Assembly: GCF_000002995.4 (NCBI RefSeq)
Contig: NW_025062479.1
Coordinates: 19,340,721-19,404,720, forward strand
Reading direction: 5' to 3'
DNA length: 64,000 nucleotides
Source of the DNA: Brugia malayi
Taxonomy: Eukaryota; Nematoda; Chromadorea; Rhabditida; Onchocercidae
The translations under genes were made by a program, and so were the position numbers. The notes under the pieces are model-generated. The model searched no databases. It was not told the DNA's origin and saw only the letters and a program-made list of their open reading frames with translations. Below, piece after piece: positions 40,701 through 55,900 of the stretch (positions are counted from its first letter, which is position 1; each line of letters starts with the position of its first letter).

Positions 40701-43700
40701 TTAGTTTGTTATCAGTTAGTGAAAGACTGAACAAATATGAATGGATTTCTGAATGATACCATGTAAAACTTACAAACTACGATAACTTTTAGCTGATCGT
40801 CTTTGCCAAGTTTCAACGAATCAACCTTGACTTCAACATCTTTTCCACGCCGAACAATTTCATGTTTAGATGTTATTTTAGACTTACCAAAATTAAAAGC
40901 ACCTTCTTCAATCCCTTTCTTTTCCTTATCCTGTAAGAAACATCTGGACAATATGTATTACTGACTAGTATGTGGAAGAAAAAATTTATTTCAACAAATC
41001 GAGTAGACTGTTGAAGTGACTAAACGAAGAGGAAATTTTGGCTATCGCACAGATTTGTCCACTTCAAGAAAGAGAAAAAAGTAAGAGATAAATTTAATAG
41101 ATTAAAAAAGATTAAAAAAGCTATAGTTCTGGATTAAGCTTAAAATTATGAATAGGTTATTAAATTAAGTTCAGTATAATTGTTTATTTTTAATAGTTTA
41201 CTTTCTTAGAGTTGCTAGGAAAATGATCTGAGGGCAGCATAACTTGATACTTTTTACAGTGTTGTCTGAAACATCTTCTTACACGTGACAATATTTCTGA
41301 TAGCTATCCATTCTAAGTTTCTAAAACATTGCTAACATTTGAGTCTGACAAATACAACTTACGTCAACGCAAAACAAAAAAAAAAAAAAAAAACCTTTCC
41401 GAATTTCAGATTAAGCCTAGGAGTTGCTCGAGGTGTGGATACAGGTGAAGGACTTGAGGGTTTCGACTGAGACAACTCAAATTCGTCACGGTCTAGTGCT
41501 TGCATTGATTGCAAGTCGTCTTTTATCGCTTTACGTGCTCCTCCTCGTTTTTCCTGCTGAATTTATTTAGCAAGGGTTAAATAAAGCAAAGGTTAAATAA
41601 AAAAACTAGAAAAACTTCAATACTTCAACTTGAATTATTTGTTTTCACTTAATCAAATCGTTATATATGGATCAAATAGGGAAATAAAATTAAAAATATT
41701 CAAACCTAAATATTTCTATTTGTGGCAAAAAAGCTTAAACGTGAGAGAATTTCAAAAATTATAATAATTTAATTATTTTTCTCTTTTAAAACGCCAGAAT
41801 ATCAATCACAAAAGCCTTCTGGAAACCTTTTGAAAAAAAAAAAAAAAAAGACAATTCATCTCAGATGCTTTGTGAAATGACTGCGTGAAAATACAAAGAT
41901 GTATTAACTCCGTAGCGTAAATCCAACCAATCAAAAATAAACCTGTTAAAACCATAGCTAGGATGGCTCCAAAATTTAACAAAACATAGTCTAACAGAAA
42001 GTAAAAAAGTAAAAGTTCCTCATTACATGTTTGGAAAATCAGGTTTTTTTTTAATCTTAAATTTAATGAGGATTTAGGACATACGTCGAGTTCTTCCTCG
42101 CGTTGAATTTTTTGTTCCTGAAGCTTCCGTCGTGTTCCTGGTGTTAATGCTGCTTCTTCCACAATATCTGTTATATGGCCTTCTCGTTCGTTATAGTTGA
42201 ATTTTAGTGGGCTAAAATAATAGGTATTATCATTTTGTAAAATAAAATATAATTAACAGCCAAGAGAAAAAGATTTTTGGGAAAAAGTTGCAATCTGAAA
42301 GACAAATTATTTTTCCTACGGATTCTCACTAATCAAGGTTAACAAAAGGAATCCAACATTCTCCTTCGCATCTTTAGCTGTCTCATACACATGGAATTTT
42401 AAAAATAAAAAATAAAAAGATAAAATTATAAAATTCCAAATTCTTCAATGTTGTTGAGAATGTGCGACACTACACTAGTGGCGTAAAACGACTAATACAT
42501 CAGCAAAATGAAATAATATGATAAATCAAACATGTTCAATTCAATACCAAACAAAAAGAAAAGAAAAAAATAGGGTCAAAACATGACAAGTCACCATATT
42601 ATCATGGGTCATCATTCCAATAACAACAAAATTCATAGTCTGCTTTGGTCCACCTACTTTGAAACTGCTCAGAGCTAGAACTGAATGATAATAAGGTAGA
42701 CAAAAAAGGAAGTGGAGACAGAAGAAACAAAAGTGGAAAAAATGGGAACTATTATTGGCAAAATCTGAAACTGATAAATGAACTTTTCTTTATCATCTAA
42801 TATCTGCCGTCACTGTCAAAGTCACTATTGTTATAGTCCAGAATTATCCTTACTATGTAAATACTAGATTATATTTCTGTCTTATTCTGCATTATATTAT
42901 GCAAGAACAAATATACACCCTTTGACTCCTCAAAATGGATTTTTTTTTTATTCCCGTTCTTCAGTAAACTCATGAAAAGTCACAAATCAGAACAAATTCG
43001 AAAACTTCAATAAAGAAGACGATAAATTTACATAAACTTTATCATAAATTTAGGCAAACTTAACCAATACCCATAAACTCGCTTTATTATTTGGTTTTCC
43101 TAAGTTTTAATTTTCTTGGACTAATACTACAATGTTCATCAGCAATTCAGGAAACAGTTTTTAAGATTATATGTCTAGGTATTACTATCAAACTGATTTT
43201 TTTGTAATAACAGATCATCGAAAGGATATCATTGAAACGATAATTAATAAGATAATTCATTTAGTAGTGATGTTAAAATTGAATCGTTTATTCAAGATAT
43301 GATTATGCAAATATTGCTATCAAAATGATGGCATAGTTCGAGACATACACACCTTTAAACTACATTAGTCTCACATATTATCGTTAATGAATAACAGAGG
43401 CCAACGTATTAGAATAAGTAGTTAAATTATTTAAAACTATTTGATGGCCATTAACATATAAACTGCATTTTGTTATCAAATATGTAAAAGTAAGAGAAGT
43501 GATTTAAACAGAGAATAAATTACCTTTGTGAAGAGAGAACTGAATCCATCTCCTGGAATGCACCAAATTTTCCTTCTTCCCTTGCTCGCATGTAATCGGC
43601 TGTCCGTTGCGGTGCGGTAGACAAAAACACTGGTTCCATGTCGCGATCTCTGGAATTTCGGCATCAATAATTGTAACTGCCATTACTACATCATTCCTCT

Positions 43701-43874
43701 ATTTCTGCCATTCTTTCAGCTTTTATTTCCCATTATAAAACTTTGTTTGTTGGCAAGAAAAAACTAATCAAAAATATTCAGGACATAATTAGTAGGTTTT
43801 TTTTCATACCAAAACTAGTTTTTTTTTTTTTTCTTTAATTTTACGTTATTTATAAAATGTGAAGGGATGTATGC

Positions 43875-43929
<55 letters not shown>

Positions 43930-46900
43930 ACACATACATCAGTTGACCTATTCATTTGTAATACTTTATAAAATTTACAATTACCTGCTCAGAGTTTGAA
44001 ACGGTTCTTCAACGGGTCGTGACAAATCGAAACATCGTTCATCATTCTTCCCTGCATTCATATTACGATAACTTTGTTCACCAACACCTTGAAAATGACA
44101 ACTTTTATTTTTTCCAAGACTATACTTTTAAGTTTTTGAAGGGAATTCTGCACAGCTCATTATGCTATTGTTTAACAACTGACAAAAGACAATGGTAGTT
44201 GAATATGTAATGTCGAAACGAGACACTTGAAAGTTCACAAAGTTCAGGAAACAAGTTTGCGATAAGAGGCAGAATACCTTTCAAATACGAAATACAAGAA
44301 ATGGATCAGTTGAGGTAGCCACTCAAGAAAGAGACGAAAAAACAAAAGAAATGATGCTCTTCCGGATATCACCTGTATGCTGATGATTCTCTCCCATTTC
44401 CGGTTTTCCACCTTTGATTGATTTTTTCAGGCAGCATCCAGTATTCGCATCTACCTTCTCAACTGACTCCCAACTTTGCGGCAATCGTTCCATTTCCTCG
44501 GATCGCTCCAGGACTGTTGCGGATGTGAAAATTTTTTGTGATGCTTTTTGTTGCCTGTCAGCTATATTATCTGATATAAGCCGACCATAAGATGCTATTA
44601 CTGGAGCTTCGAAGTTTGGTCCTTTAACTGTCCCCAGTAATTCATCTTCATGTTTCAAATATCCATTGGAACAGAGTTGATCTGAATCGTATTTATTTCT
44701 AAGGTATCCACCAGATGGTATTGGGTCATGCATCGAAGAACAAGACTCGGAAGTTGTTTTAACCAAATCAATATCACTTTTCGATGTTTTAGTTCCATCT
44801 GATTTCATCGATTCTTCACCAAAATATTTTAGTTGCGTTTGCCTTTGGTCTGTTGACGCAACACTTTCCGTACCGTATTGTCGAACACTGTAGCTACTTG
44901 AATCCAAATCACGATATTCACTTGAAAATTTAGTATCATAGCTGCGACTATCTGTTATAAAACTACTGCCACTTTCTAACTGACCGAATGATTTGACCCT
45001 ATTAATGTCATAGTCCATAATTCTTGATGAAGGTATTCGAGAATCTTCCAGAAACGATAGGTAACTATGTGAACCTGCACGTAGATCACTGGGGTTAGAC
45101 GGTACTGATGAAGTCAGTTCTTTGGATTTCGGAATTTCAAAAGCTCTGACTTCTGTATACATTGATGGTGTAGCAGTCCGTTCATCATGTGGCAAATTCG
45201 TCATTGTTCCTTTTGCATACTCATATGTCCTAGCCGGTGACACGTTGTTATAACGTGTTTCGGCTGTATAGGTGGACGTCACGATACCTCGTCCATCATC
45301 TGCAATTGCAATACACTGTCTCTATCTACTTCACTGGATATCCCTTTCTATTTAATGTGCAATTGTCATTTAAATCGATGCAATCACAAGTACAAACCTG
45401 TAAAAGTTCGACTACTGACTGTTTGACCAGATGCCACATTAGCACCAGCAACTGTACCATTACCATACTGGGCTACCATATAACCTAGTCGATCATCTTT
45501 CTTATCAATTAAACATGAAGATGTTTGATCAGTTTCTCGTTCTTTTTCTCGTGCTAATGGATCGTAATCATCAATTTTTCGTAATCTAAATTATACAAGT
45601 TTTATCCAAAGCGAATAAAAAGAAAAAAAAAAAGACCAAAAGTTGGAAGGTAAGTGAATTAAGATTTTTTATTTCAGACAAGCTGAATCTATTGAAAATG
45701 TTGTTTCAAGTTCGAAACTTATCAAATTTTTGACCATTTTTGTAATTTTCCAAAAGTGAAAGAATAAATCAGCATGGAAAATCTTTCACCATCAACTATT
45801 GATAAATGTAAGTAGATGAAGATTGGTTCGCTATTTTTTGCTGCATTTATACAAAAACTATGAAAGATAAAATCGCTTTTTAAGTTCATGGAATTTGATT
45901 CGAAGCAATAATGGAACAATAATTTTAGAAACACAGTTTAACAGTCAAATAGCGCCTTGAGCAGAATTCTTAATAACACACCTATACCGATTTTCAATGT
46001 TAAGAGGAGCAGTTTTGAGTTCGGCTTTTCGTAATAAATCTGGTGATTTAGGACGTTCTGGAAGAGATGATCGATCAAGCGACTTTTCTCTTGTGTGTTT
46101 CAGGAGTGCGGAAGAACCGGATGATTCAGCACCATCTTCCATGGATAAGCCACAAGATATCGGCTTTTGCACTGCAAAATAGGGCTTTATGGAGGATTTT
46201 GGCTGGGAAATTCTAAACACTGCTCATGAATCTTTCATATAACTTGAAGTTATCAAGTTTTTTCCCTGCATTAACTGTTCCTCACTTGTAGTTTAAATTG
46301 GAATCATAAAACGTCAGCTGGAAGCAAGAACAAAAGCTTTCAATAGAGGTCAAATTTGTTATTCGATCAGTAATACGGTTAAATCTGAATGAATTAATTT
46401 CCTATTATCAGACAAACATTTCTAGCATGAATAGGCAACTGGGAACATTAAGTTAGTTAATCTTTTCTTTGTATCTCTTTAATGTATATGAAGATTTGAA
46501 CATCTTACCCTCTTCATCACATAGTTTTTTTGGATAAATTAAAAAAAAATCTATAAAATAGTTCCAAACATGCAACAAAATAGTAAACAAGTAGAAAAGA
46601 TAAGAGAGAAATCAATATTTTGATATGATGAGCTTATCTATTGTGTGGTAATATTAAACAGAAGAAAACTTAGAACAAGTCCATAAGAGAATTGAGAAAT
46701 TAATTTTTCATATATAATATAAAAATCTGTCTGTTTCAAAATTTAAAAAATACATGAATAAGATAACTGGCAACAACTTTTTCCTTCCTTATATGCCCCA
46801 CCTTTACTGATTCATAAATATGGCGATAACAAAGAATGTATGATACAATCCATTCGATTTGTACCACTAACCCACCCAGATGTTAAAGGTTTTAATATAC

Positions 46901-49900
46901 TAAAACAGGACTTAATATTTATTTTGAAATATTTATGAGAGGCATATATATCTAATTTAGATAGAAAACTTTACGTGAGGACAAGCATAAGGAAATTGTT
47001 TGGGATGCAACCGTCAACTGTCAGTCTTGTAAGAATGTTTCTGCAATTTTTTCATTCTCATACTTCCTACCTCTTTCGAACGAAGGGAAGAATTTATCAA
47101 AGTAGTTATATTTCGTTTCATACAGATCTTCATTACCTACCCAGCAGAATTTAATTTTTAATTATCAGTCAAAAATTAAGTTCAGCTGAGAAGTTAAGCG
47201 CAGCAATTTTTAAACATTATCTTGATTCACTGAAGAAAAAGATTAAAAAGGCCGCAGGAGAGGAGAAGAAATTAACAATGGCAAGCTAAAAACGCAAGCA
47301 AAGATATATATATTTATTTATTGTTATATTTGAAGGCTCTAAATTATACAAATTAAAAACCAAGCAAGGATACCATTAATTTCTAATCTACTATTCGTTT
47401 TGCAAACATAAAGTTTTTGCGCCCGCTATATGTATATATATATATATATATTTTTTTTTTCTAAAATATTTTCTGGATTATGAAAAAAATTTTTTAAGGT
47501 GAAATTATTTCTGTCATCTACTGCTTTGTGCGAATTTTTTTTTTTTTATAACTTTTTTTTTATAATTTTTTTATAACGAATTTTTTTATAACTGCATTAT
47601 TAGGGGCAGCAACAATACAATACATCAGTCATTTTGGAGAAAATTTGGGTGTAGATTCTATTGAATAATACTTCCCTCACTGATGATTATTTCACGAAAA
47701 CCGGATAACGAGGACCAGTTTATAACTAATGAAGACCTTATTAGGTGTGAGATGACTAAGCAACAATAGCTGATAACATCAAAACATGACATTACAACTA
47801 TGTCATAACATAGTGAATGTCAATCTTTTTGCATATTGTGTCTTTAAAATCATATATGTAAAAGTTCGCATATTTGTTTATTTTTAGACAAATAAATGAA
47901 ATACATCAATAAAGAAAACCATAATCTGTCGAGAAATGACCTATTTCAAGTCAAAAAATATTACTGCCACTGAAGATGGACGCAATAATGTGAATTGGAG
48001 AATATTACGAGAGAAACTTCTACAAGACTTCTGGTAAGCTTTGCACAATGAATTATTTGCCAATCAGACTATTTCCCGGTACGATACATTATGTTCAGTT
48101 TTCAATCAATTGTACAATTATTCTTTTCTGAATTATTACTGGTAATTTTGTTCGCTATATCAGTCGAGAATGAAAAATTTGGTTTCTACTGTAACCATTG
48201 TTCTACTAATTGGCTACATAAGCTTTATTAATTTTCTGAAATTAATTTAACTGAAAATACAAGTTTTTAAATTTTGATAACCTGGAGATGAAGATGTAAT
48301 TGTAGCTGTCTGTTGCGAAATTATAGATGTTGAAACACTTTGACCGACCTGCTTCGGTAAAATATCAACACGAATAGGACACCCTGAAAAATACATCAAT
48401 ACATTTGCAATGTCAGCAGAAAAAAAGTATCATCGATATACATCGAGATTTCTTTCTCTGAAGATTCTCGTAAGTATTAAAAAGTATGACTCATGACTCA
48501 GACTATGTCCATAAAAAATATGACTCAGACTATGTCCATTTAAAATTGCTATTACAGTTGTTACATTTCAGTCTGTATTGATTTGATATCATCTGAATAT
48601 AACATCAGAATGAAAAATTAATGGAATGATACTTCTCAATAGCAATTCTATGAAATGTAATATTAGACTGAATGAATATTTGTAGGACAAAGATAATAAT
48701 GAATTTGATAACAAAGACAATATAAAGTCATTTAATGATATGTTCCAAAATTTTGATTAGAATTTGAAATTTTACAACATTTCATACCAAAAAATATTCA
48801 GCGCTTCTAGAAGCTAAAAGATTAATTGATAGCGAATGATCGACAAATTCAATGGTACGTACAGAAAACGAAGAAGCAGTCGTATAAAACAAGAAATAGA
48901 AAAAGTAGTAAATTTTGGTTTAGAAAATATAATAGGAAGAATGGAATATCATCTCAGCATTGGAAATACAAAGAAATCAGCTTTAATGATAAAGCGCATA
49001 CACTGATTCAAATGCGCTTCCCTCAAGAAAAAAAAATTCAAAATAGAAAATAAATTCGACATTACCTCTCATTTGCAAAGTTTTTTAAAAGTTTTCATCA
49101 CACTGATTTCCAAGGCAAAGTAAATTCATGAAAGTTCTTCAATGATTAAAAATGTTTTCGTTCAAACTGTCATTTTTGTAACGGAATTCAAATGCAGACT
49201 TCATTTATGACAACTAGAAATATTCAAAAAAATAAACGTGTACTTAAATAGATTTCAACAGAATCTATAGAAAACTTATTATATATAACAAAAAATGAAG
49301 GATAAATAAATGCGAAATGCGTTCAATCGCGGGATGAAAAGAAACGAAGGAGATAAAAATAAATATTTACAGGTCTCTAAAAGAATAATTTGTCACTTCT
49401 TTTTATGTTACTGCCGAATGAATGGGGAAGTTATAACAGACAATATTGCATTCGCAAAAAGTAACTATGGCCCTTCTTCTGACCGAAACAACTTTCAGTC
49501 AATAAATCATTTTTGAATCATTTCATTTATTTGTCCATCCTATTATTTATTGACTAACATGATGTTTATTTGCTTATTTAATCAACTAAGCTTTATTTAA
49601 CTTACTTTTTATGCAATAAAATTTGTTAACTCACTGATCTTATTTTAATTTGAATGTTTCACTTTATTCTTTGTAGTATATTTCACTGTCAACTTTAGCC
49701 CTTTCACTGATAACTTCTACTGATAATGTTACAACATATAAAAATACCATCGCTTCGAATTCAATAAAACAGAGAATTAAATTCTTTTTAAAAAAATGAC
49801 AACCTTATATGAAATTAATGAAAAGAATTGAAATCAGAAAACATACCCTGCACTTGTTCGCCATTGAATGTTACATCGATAACATATTTGCCTGGATATT

Positions 49901-52900
49901 GCGGGATAAACGTGACCAAACAACGCCCGGCACCTTGCATTTGTACATTATTTGGTACTTTTCCTTGATTAATACTGATTTCCAGCTGTCCTTTTCCAGC
50001 ATCAACAGCATCAACTGCAGGCACAACATATAATTGGGATAGGTAATGTCGTTCTTGACTCATTTTTTAAAAATTGATTTCAGAATTACTTTCAGTTACT
50101 GTAGCCGAAAAGTTAAAAAATAGACATGAGGAAAATTCGTCAAACAAATCAGAATTTCATGAAATTTATACTGTTGCATTATCTGAGATTGAGATGGATT
50201 CACAGTAAGCAAATAACTCAGCAGAAACGTTCTATTAATAGCTGAAAAAAATGATGTACTAATGAAGACACAAAGAATATCAGAAGTAATAAGATGATCG
50301 ATAACCATCCATAAGTAAATTCAGCATGAAATTTTTTGCTCAGATTATAACATAGGAAATGTTACTTTTGCTGTCACTGTTGTTGTTGTAGATAATACAT
50401 TGCGGAGTTAACAGATGAGAAGATAATGTGTTAGTTACTATTAGTGATAACGGTGATGATATTACTTAATCGACACTGTCTAGTGTTGACAACAGTGTTG
50501 ATGATGAGAGGGAATGACAGTAATTGGTTGACAGTGATTACTGTCTATGCAAAATATTCTAGTACTGATAGGCAGTGGGATACCACCTGCCAACCAACCA
50601 GCAGCGCCCAGAAAGCAGCTTCCTATTTTGTGGCACAATACCGCAGTGACTGTTGCTTTCCTGTCGTCGATTGAGGGCGACACAAAATGCATGGATGGAT
50701 AGAAGAGGGAAAATGACAGCATAAAGAACAAAGTGAGCTGCTCCGCCTTCGACGCACACAAACTACTGCAGGAACTAAACTCGATGATGCGGTAATTAAA
50801 ACAAGAAGCAAAAATGGAACACTGTGACAAAGATGTCCAAGTTTGATCTAACAAATTACCGACGTGTGCAAAAACTGTTACATCGGTAACTTGTTAGGTC
50901 AAACTTGGACACGATGGAAGAGGGTAACTTGCATATTCAAGAGAGAGCAAGTGGCTCGAGCTTCGAGAATTTAAATGGCTGGTATAAAAGGTTCGCAGAC
51001 TCGAACATTTCCTAAACCTAAATAATTTCATCACTAAACTATTTTATTTAAAAATATCCATCAAAAAACCGATATTTTTTTTTTTTGCTGATTCGCCATG
51101 GGAATGAACATAAATTTTGCATCAGAACTTTTAATCGGTCGAAGATTGTCATAGGTCACAGGTTGATCCTTAGTTATGATTAAAAAAAGCATTTCAGTAT
51201 TTTTTAACTTTACTACTGAAGAAAAGAAATATGTGTTGTTATTCCTTCCCACATTTTCTATTTCGCTTCATAATTGCTGGAAGTAGCTAAAATGTTATCA
51301 GTATTGACGATAATGCTTACTAATTTTTTTTGTGTACTTTTCTCTTCAATCATCTCAAAAGTAACATTTTATAGCGATCTTATCAAAGAAATTATAGAGC
51401 GCTTTTAGGAATCCAATGTACTTCTAGGCTTCTCATTCCTTCCAAAGTTCGATTCTACCCCACTTTCCAACATCTATTCATTATTAAGCTTAAAATATTT
51501 TTTTGTTCTTAACAACTCCCATTAAATAAACTTGGAACTACTTTACTTCAATTATTATTAGGTGAAAAGTGTTAAGTATCAATTCAACATTACTTGCTGA
51601 AATGATGTGTGCTCGTAAAATATAACATAAGAAAACGGTCTAACGTTAGTTGCAGTGATAAGATAAGCAGAATAGGAGAATGATATGAAATAAACAAACT
51701 ACGGTAAAATACGATGTTATGAAAGATAAACAGAAACTTTTTTAACTTTAAACCAAGTAACTTGAAAAGAGAAATGCAGAGTTATATGAAACATTATAAA
51801 TACAAATTAAAATGCACTATCATAGGCACATTACATGCGAATATGACTATAATTAAATTAATATAATACAAAATCTAAAACTCGTTGAACAATTTTAGAT
51901 TGTTAAACAGATTTTCATTGTATATATTTAATACATAAAACTGCGCAACACAATTTCGCACTTGCATTGGCCGAAAAAAAAAAAAAAAGAACCAAAAATA
52001 TTGTAATCATGTTTTTCTATGAACTCCGAGGTAAACAATTTCTTGAGTATAATAAAGTGAAATCAGTTTTACTTATTAATAGCAAAATATTCTTCAGAGA
52101 AAAGAAATGTGATGAAAAAAAGTCTGGGCGATCGACCATGCATGAATTCTTAGATTTTTGTTCAACTTAGACTCTTTAGACTTCAGGAATGAAAAGAGAA
52201 GGGTTGATACGTGGAGAAATTAGTATATTTTGAACCTAAATGAGATCTGTAATATCACCAATGATATTGAAAAACTTTGATAACTATGCAGTAATTTTTT
52301 TGAACAGAGCATCAAGGTTAATCAAATCAGAAGACGATTTCAGTAAAGTAATGGGAAAAATAATACATGCATTTGGAACTAACAAAATATGTGAACATTT
52401 ATGAGGAGGTTACCTGTCCTAATTCGTCCTTCATAAAGTAAACAAGGATTTACACCGCTATATAATTATCAACAAATCAGTAGTGCATGAAACGAATCCC
52501 AGTAAACCTGTCCCTTTCATCACTCAAGCTGAATACAACAATACTGTTCCTTTTTATATCAACAAAAAAAAAAAAAAAAAAAACATTCTTTAAAAAAAAT
52601 TAAAAATTGAAAAAACCTTGAAATATACCTTGCAACTATAATATATACTACAAACTTTTGTAATGTCATCTGAAATGATTTTCATATGAAATTTAGTAAG
52701 AATTTTTTTTTTTTTTTTAAAGTGAAAGCTCATAAGGCAGTAAATTCGACTTGATCTGCTCGTGTTTTACGATTAAATACAATTTTCGAAAAAATTTGAT
52801 GGATTAAACGATGATTAAGACTAAAATTTTTATTGATATTTTATTGAAAAATTAAGCTATGTTATTTATTGCTTTGTATTTATGAAAGTGTTTATCCAAC

Positions 52901-55900
52901 TTAGGTGCTTTATTATCTGAAGACAGTTCTATAAGTTCTGGAATCAAAATTACCAACCATAAAATTTAATTTTACAGTGAAAATCTTAGTCTTAATTCGG
53001 CATTGAATCCATTATTAACATTCGTTCCACCGAAACCGAAGATAGCTTTAACTAGTTGGACCAGTCAGAAACTCTTTAATTATATGAAAAATGTTATGCG
53101 ATCAATATCGCATGACACATTTCAAATCTTTTTTATAAACAAGAAAGAAACACATTCATTTCCATTACCATTCCAAACAACAAAGAGGATTTAAATTTTG
53201 AGACTTCCAGATTTTAAACTTAAAAATTGTCTCAAAAAGCTCACGAAATAATATCAGTGAGTAATGAATAAATATGAATAAAAAATATTAGTTAAAAAAA
53301 AATAAAATAAAGAAAGCGATGTAGTTGAACTCTGTCACTGAATTCAAATTTCATATTAAAGTGGTATAAGTAAGACTAAATAAAGGATAGCATAATCTCA
53401 CTTTAATGAAGGTTATACTCTATCATACTGGAAATTTTGTACTGGAAAGGAAGTAGAAACAAACAGACAGAGCATTTCAAAATTAATAGTCTGAAGACGA
53501 TTATATAGATAGATTTAAATTAAGGTGAATATAAAAATGCTCACCAATAAACTGCACAGGTTGTCCAGGTGTACCACCACCAAGAGGTTCAATTTTAACA
53601 TTTTCAGCGGAATATCCCGAAACAGTTAGAGGATATGGATCGATTTTTTTACCACAAATTGCCATTTCGAGGTGATGATCACCAACCTGCAAAAAAAAGA
53701 AATTGAAATACGAACTAATAATGTCATATAAAAGGTTGGCTAAGTAATAGAGGGATCGAAAATGCAAGGAAATTTGGATGAAATCCACTAATCCCTTGAT
53801 CAGTTAAAGATAACTTTGAGACTGCATAATCTTCTTATAGATAATATAAATAGAAAGAAAAAATAAAGTGACAAAAGTGAAAATTGCATATCATTAATTT
53901 TATTACTAACTAGCAAAACTTCGTGACCGACTATGGCATAACTAACTTTGTTAATAACATATTCACAGATCAGCTTGTTATCACCTCGTCGATAAACACT
54001 TATGGGTAAATCAGTGCCATCGGGACCTAAAAAAATTAGCATTTTTCCAAAAAGTTATGAACTCTAAAAGATTTCTTACAGCTACGAAAAAAAAAATTGA
54101 AATAAATGATAAAAAAGAGGAACAATGGAATGGACTGCACTGTATCTTATGAAGTTTTGGCATTTCAAAAAATTCTAAAAGCTTGCCATATATTCGTGCT
54201 TGTACATCAGTTTCTGTAATACCATCACCAGTTATTTCGAATGCGGTAGGTTTACCAACGGAAGCACGTTGTAATCCTATTCCGGCTAATTCTGTATACC
54301 AGGATTCGGTCTTCTCAAATCTAAATTATTTTCCATAAAAGAATGACATAATTTATATGAAAGTATTTAAATGTGATTTAGTTTTTTCTCATGCGCTTAG
54401 AGTGTTTAGTAATCTTTTTAAGAAAATCAATTTGCGTGATAACAGTGCAACTTGTCTGAATTAAGAACTCATTACTAGCACCTTGTAAGGACTCTGAAGT
54501 TCATGATAACTTAAACCAAAACAGCACTTTCAACTTGGACATCTATAAGGTGCAACAGAAATTTGTAGAGATACTGAAGTTGAAATGAATTATTTAAGCG
54601 CCTTTTTTAAAGCTAATCCACTAGATGAAAACAAGTACCATACCGTCTACTTTCGATGCTTCGTACCATTCGTTCTTCCACATCATAATTTGAATTTGTT
54701 TGGTGCTGGGAACCTCTAACCTGAATTTTCCACGGTGACATTCTGACATTTTCACCATTAAACCGCATTTCAACAATATGTATTATTGCCTGCAAAAAAT
54801 GTTTAATTTAAAATTCATTTGTATAAGCGATTATTGCCAAATCGACCTCGCAATTCTACTGATTTGCACAAGATGAGAAATTGGTTGAGGACACTTCGTT
54901 TGTCACTTATTACAAATAATTCAAAACTTTCGACAAATTTCATTTTAACAAATTCTTAATTTGCAAAATAAAGTAGATATGTATATAGCAGCTAATAATT
55001 AGGTATAGCTGACTGTGACACAAGTTATTTTACTTCGAACTTCATGACATCAATATTTCGTCCTAAGCATTGCCTATTTTCTCGGAATGTGTTAGATTAT
55101 AAGATGGTTCTATGTGAGATCATAAGTTTCAGTTACTTCACTAGAAGAGAACCTGAGTGGGAGTGAATGAAGCCAGATAATGTCGTCCTCCCAGTTCACG
55201 TACACGACATGCCACACGGCCACCGTTTATCATAATTTCTAGATTGCCAGATCCTGCCGCACTCGCATCAACTGCAAAAAAGTATGCATAATCTTATTCT
55301 AAAGCTGTTTTAACAAATTATTATTTCTATAAAATTTTAGCAAAATTTCCATAAAAAATATTGGACCGACAATCTAATATATCCTAAAACGCTTCTCGAA
55401 CCTAAGATATGTGTACATCAAATATTGAACAAATGTCCTTAATTACCTAAAGTTCGTAAATCCAATCATGTAAAACTATGAAATCAACCAAAAGATTACA
55501 GAAATCAATGCTTCAATGAAATCACTTTGATCTTCTAAGGCCTTCTTTTACAAACAGACGAAAAAAGAAACACATTTAAATTCTTTATCAACATCCAGTT
55601 ATTGGCTTTTTAACCATGAAACAATTTAAAAGGTCAGTTAAAACAATGGTAGAATTTAAAATTAACATTCTAAAATACGAGAGAACATCTTTGGAAATAG
55701 TAGAGAAGAATGTTAAATCAAGATATTGAATAGAACAAAGTGTAAAAAGATATGCCAATGATAGTTTCAAAATGAAATTGAAGGACAGCTACAAAAGCAA
55801 CAAGAATTCTAATATCTCAGGAACTATGTTCAATTTAAAATAGAATATTAAAATTCTAGAATTGAATTTTTGGATAAAAAGACTGGTGAGAACAAAATTT

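Noticed and set aside
44308..44325. let-7-like TGAGGTAG motif
   Set aside because: Only the seed matches; the following bases differ and no hairpin was seen.
44323..45282. Independent gene starting at residue M of the 319-codon minus-strand frame
   Set aside because: The codon at 45282 is GTG, the frame continues upstream to a good acceptor (ATTGCAG at 45306-45300), and it ends at a donor (44372). It is internal filamin exon 18, not a separate start.
53890..53946. Longer filamin exon 12 ending at the later GTTAGT (about 53893)
   Set aside because: It would insert about 12 residues into the conserved 'YVINKVGDHH' strand. The earlier GTTAGT donor fits the repeat alignment exactly.
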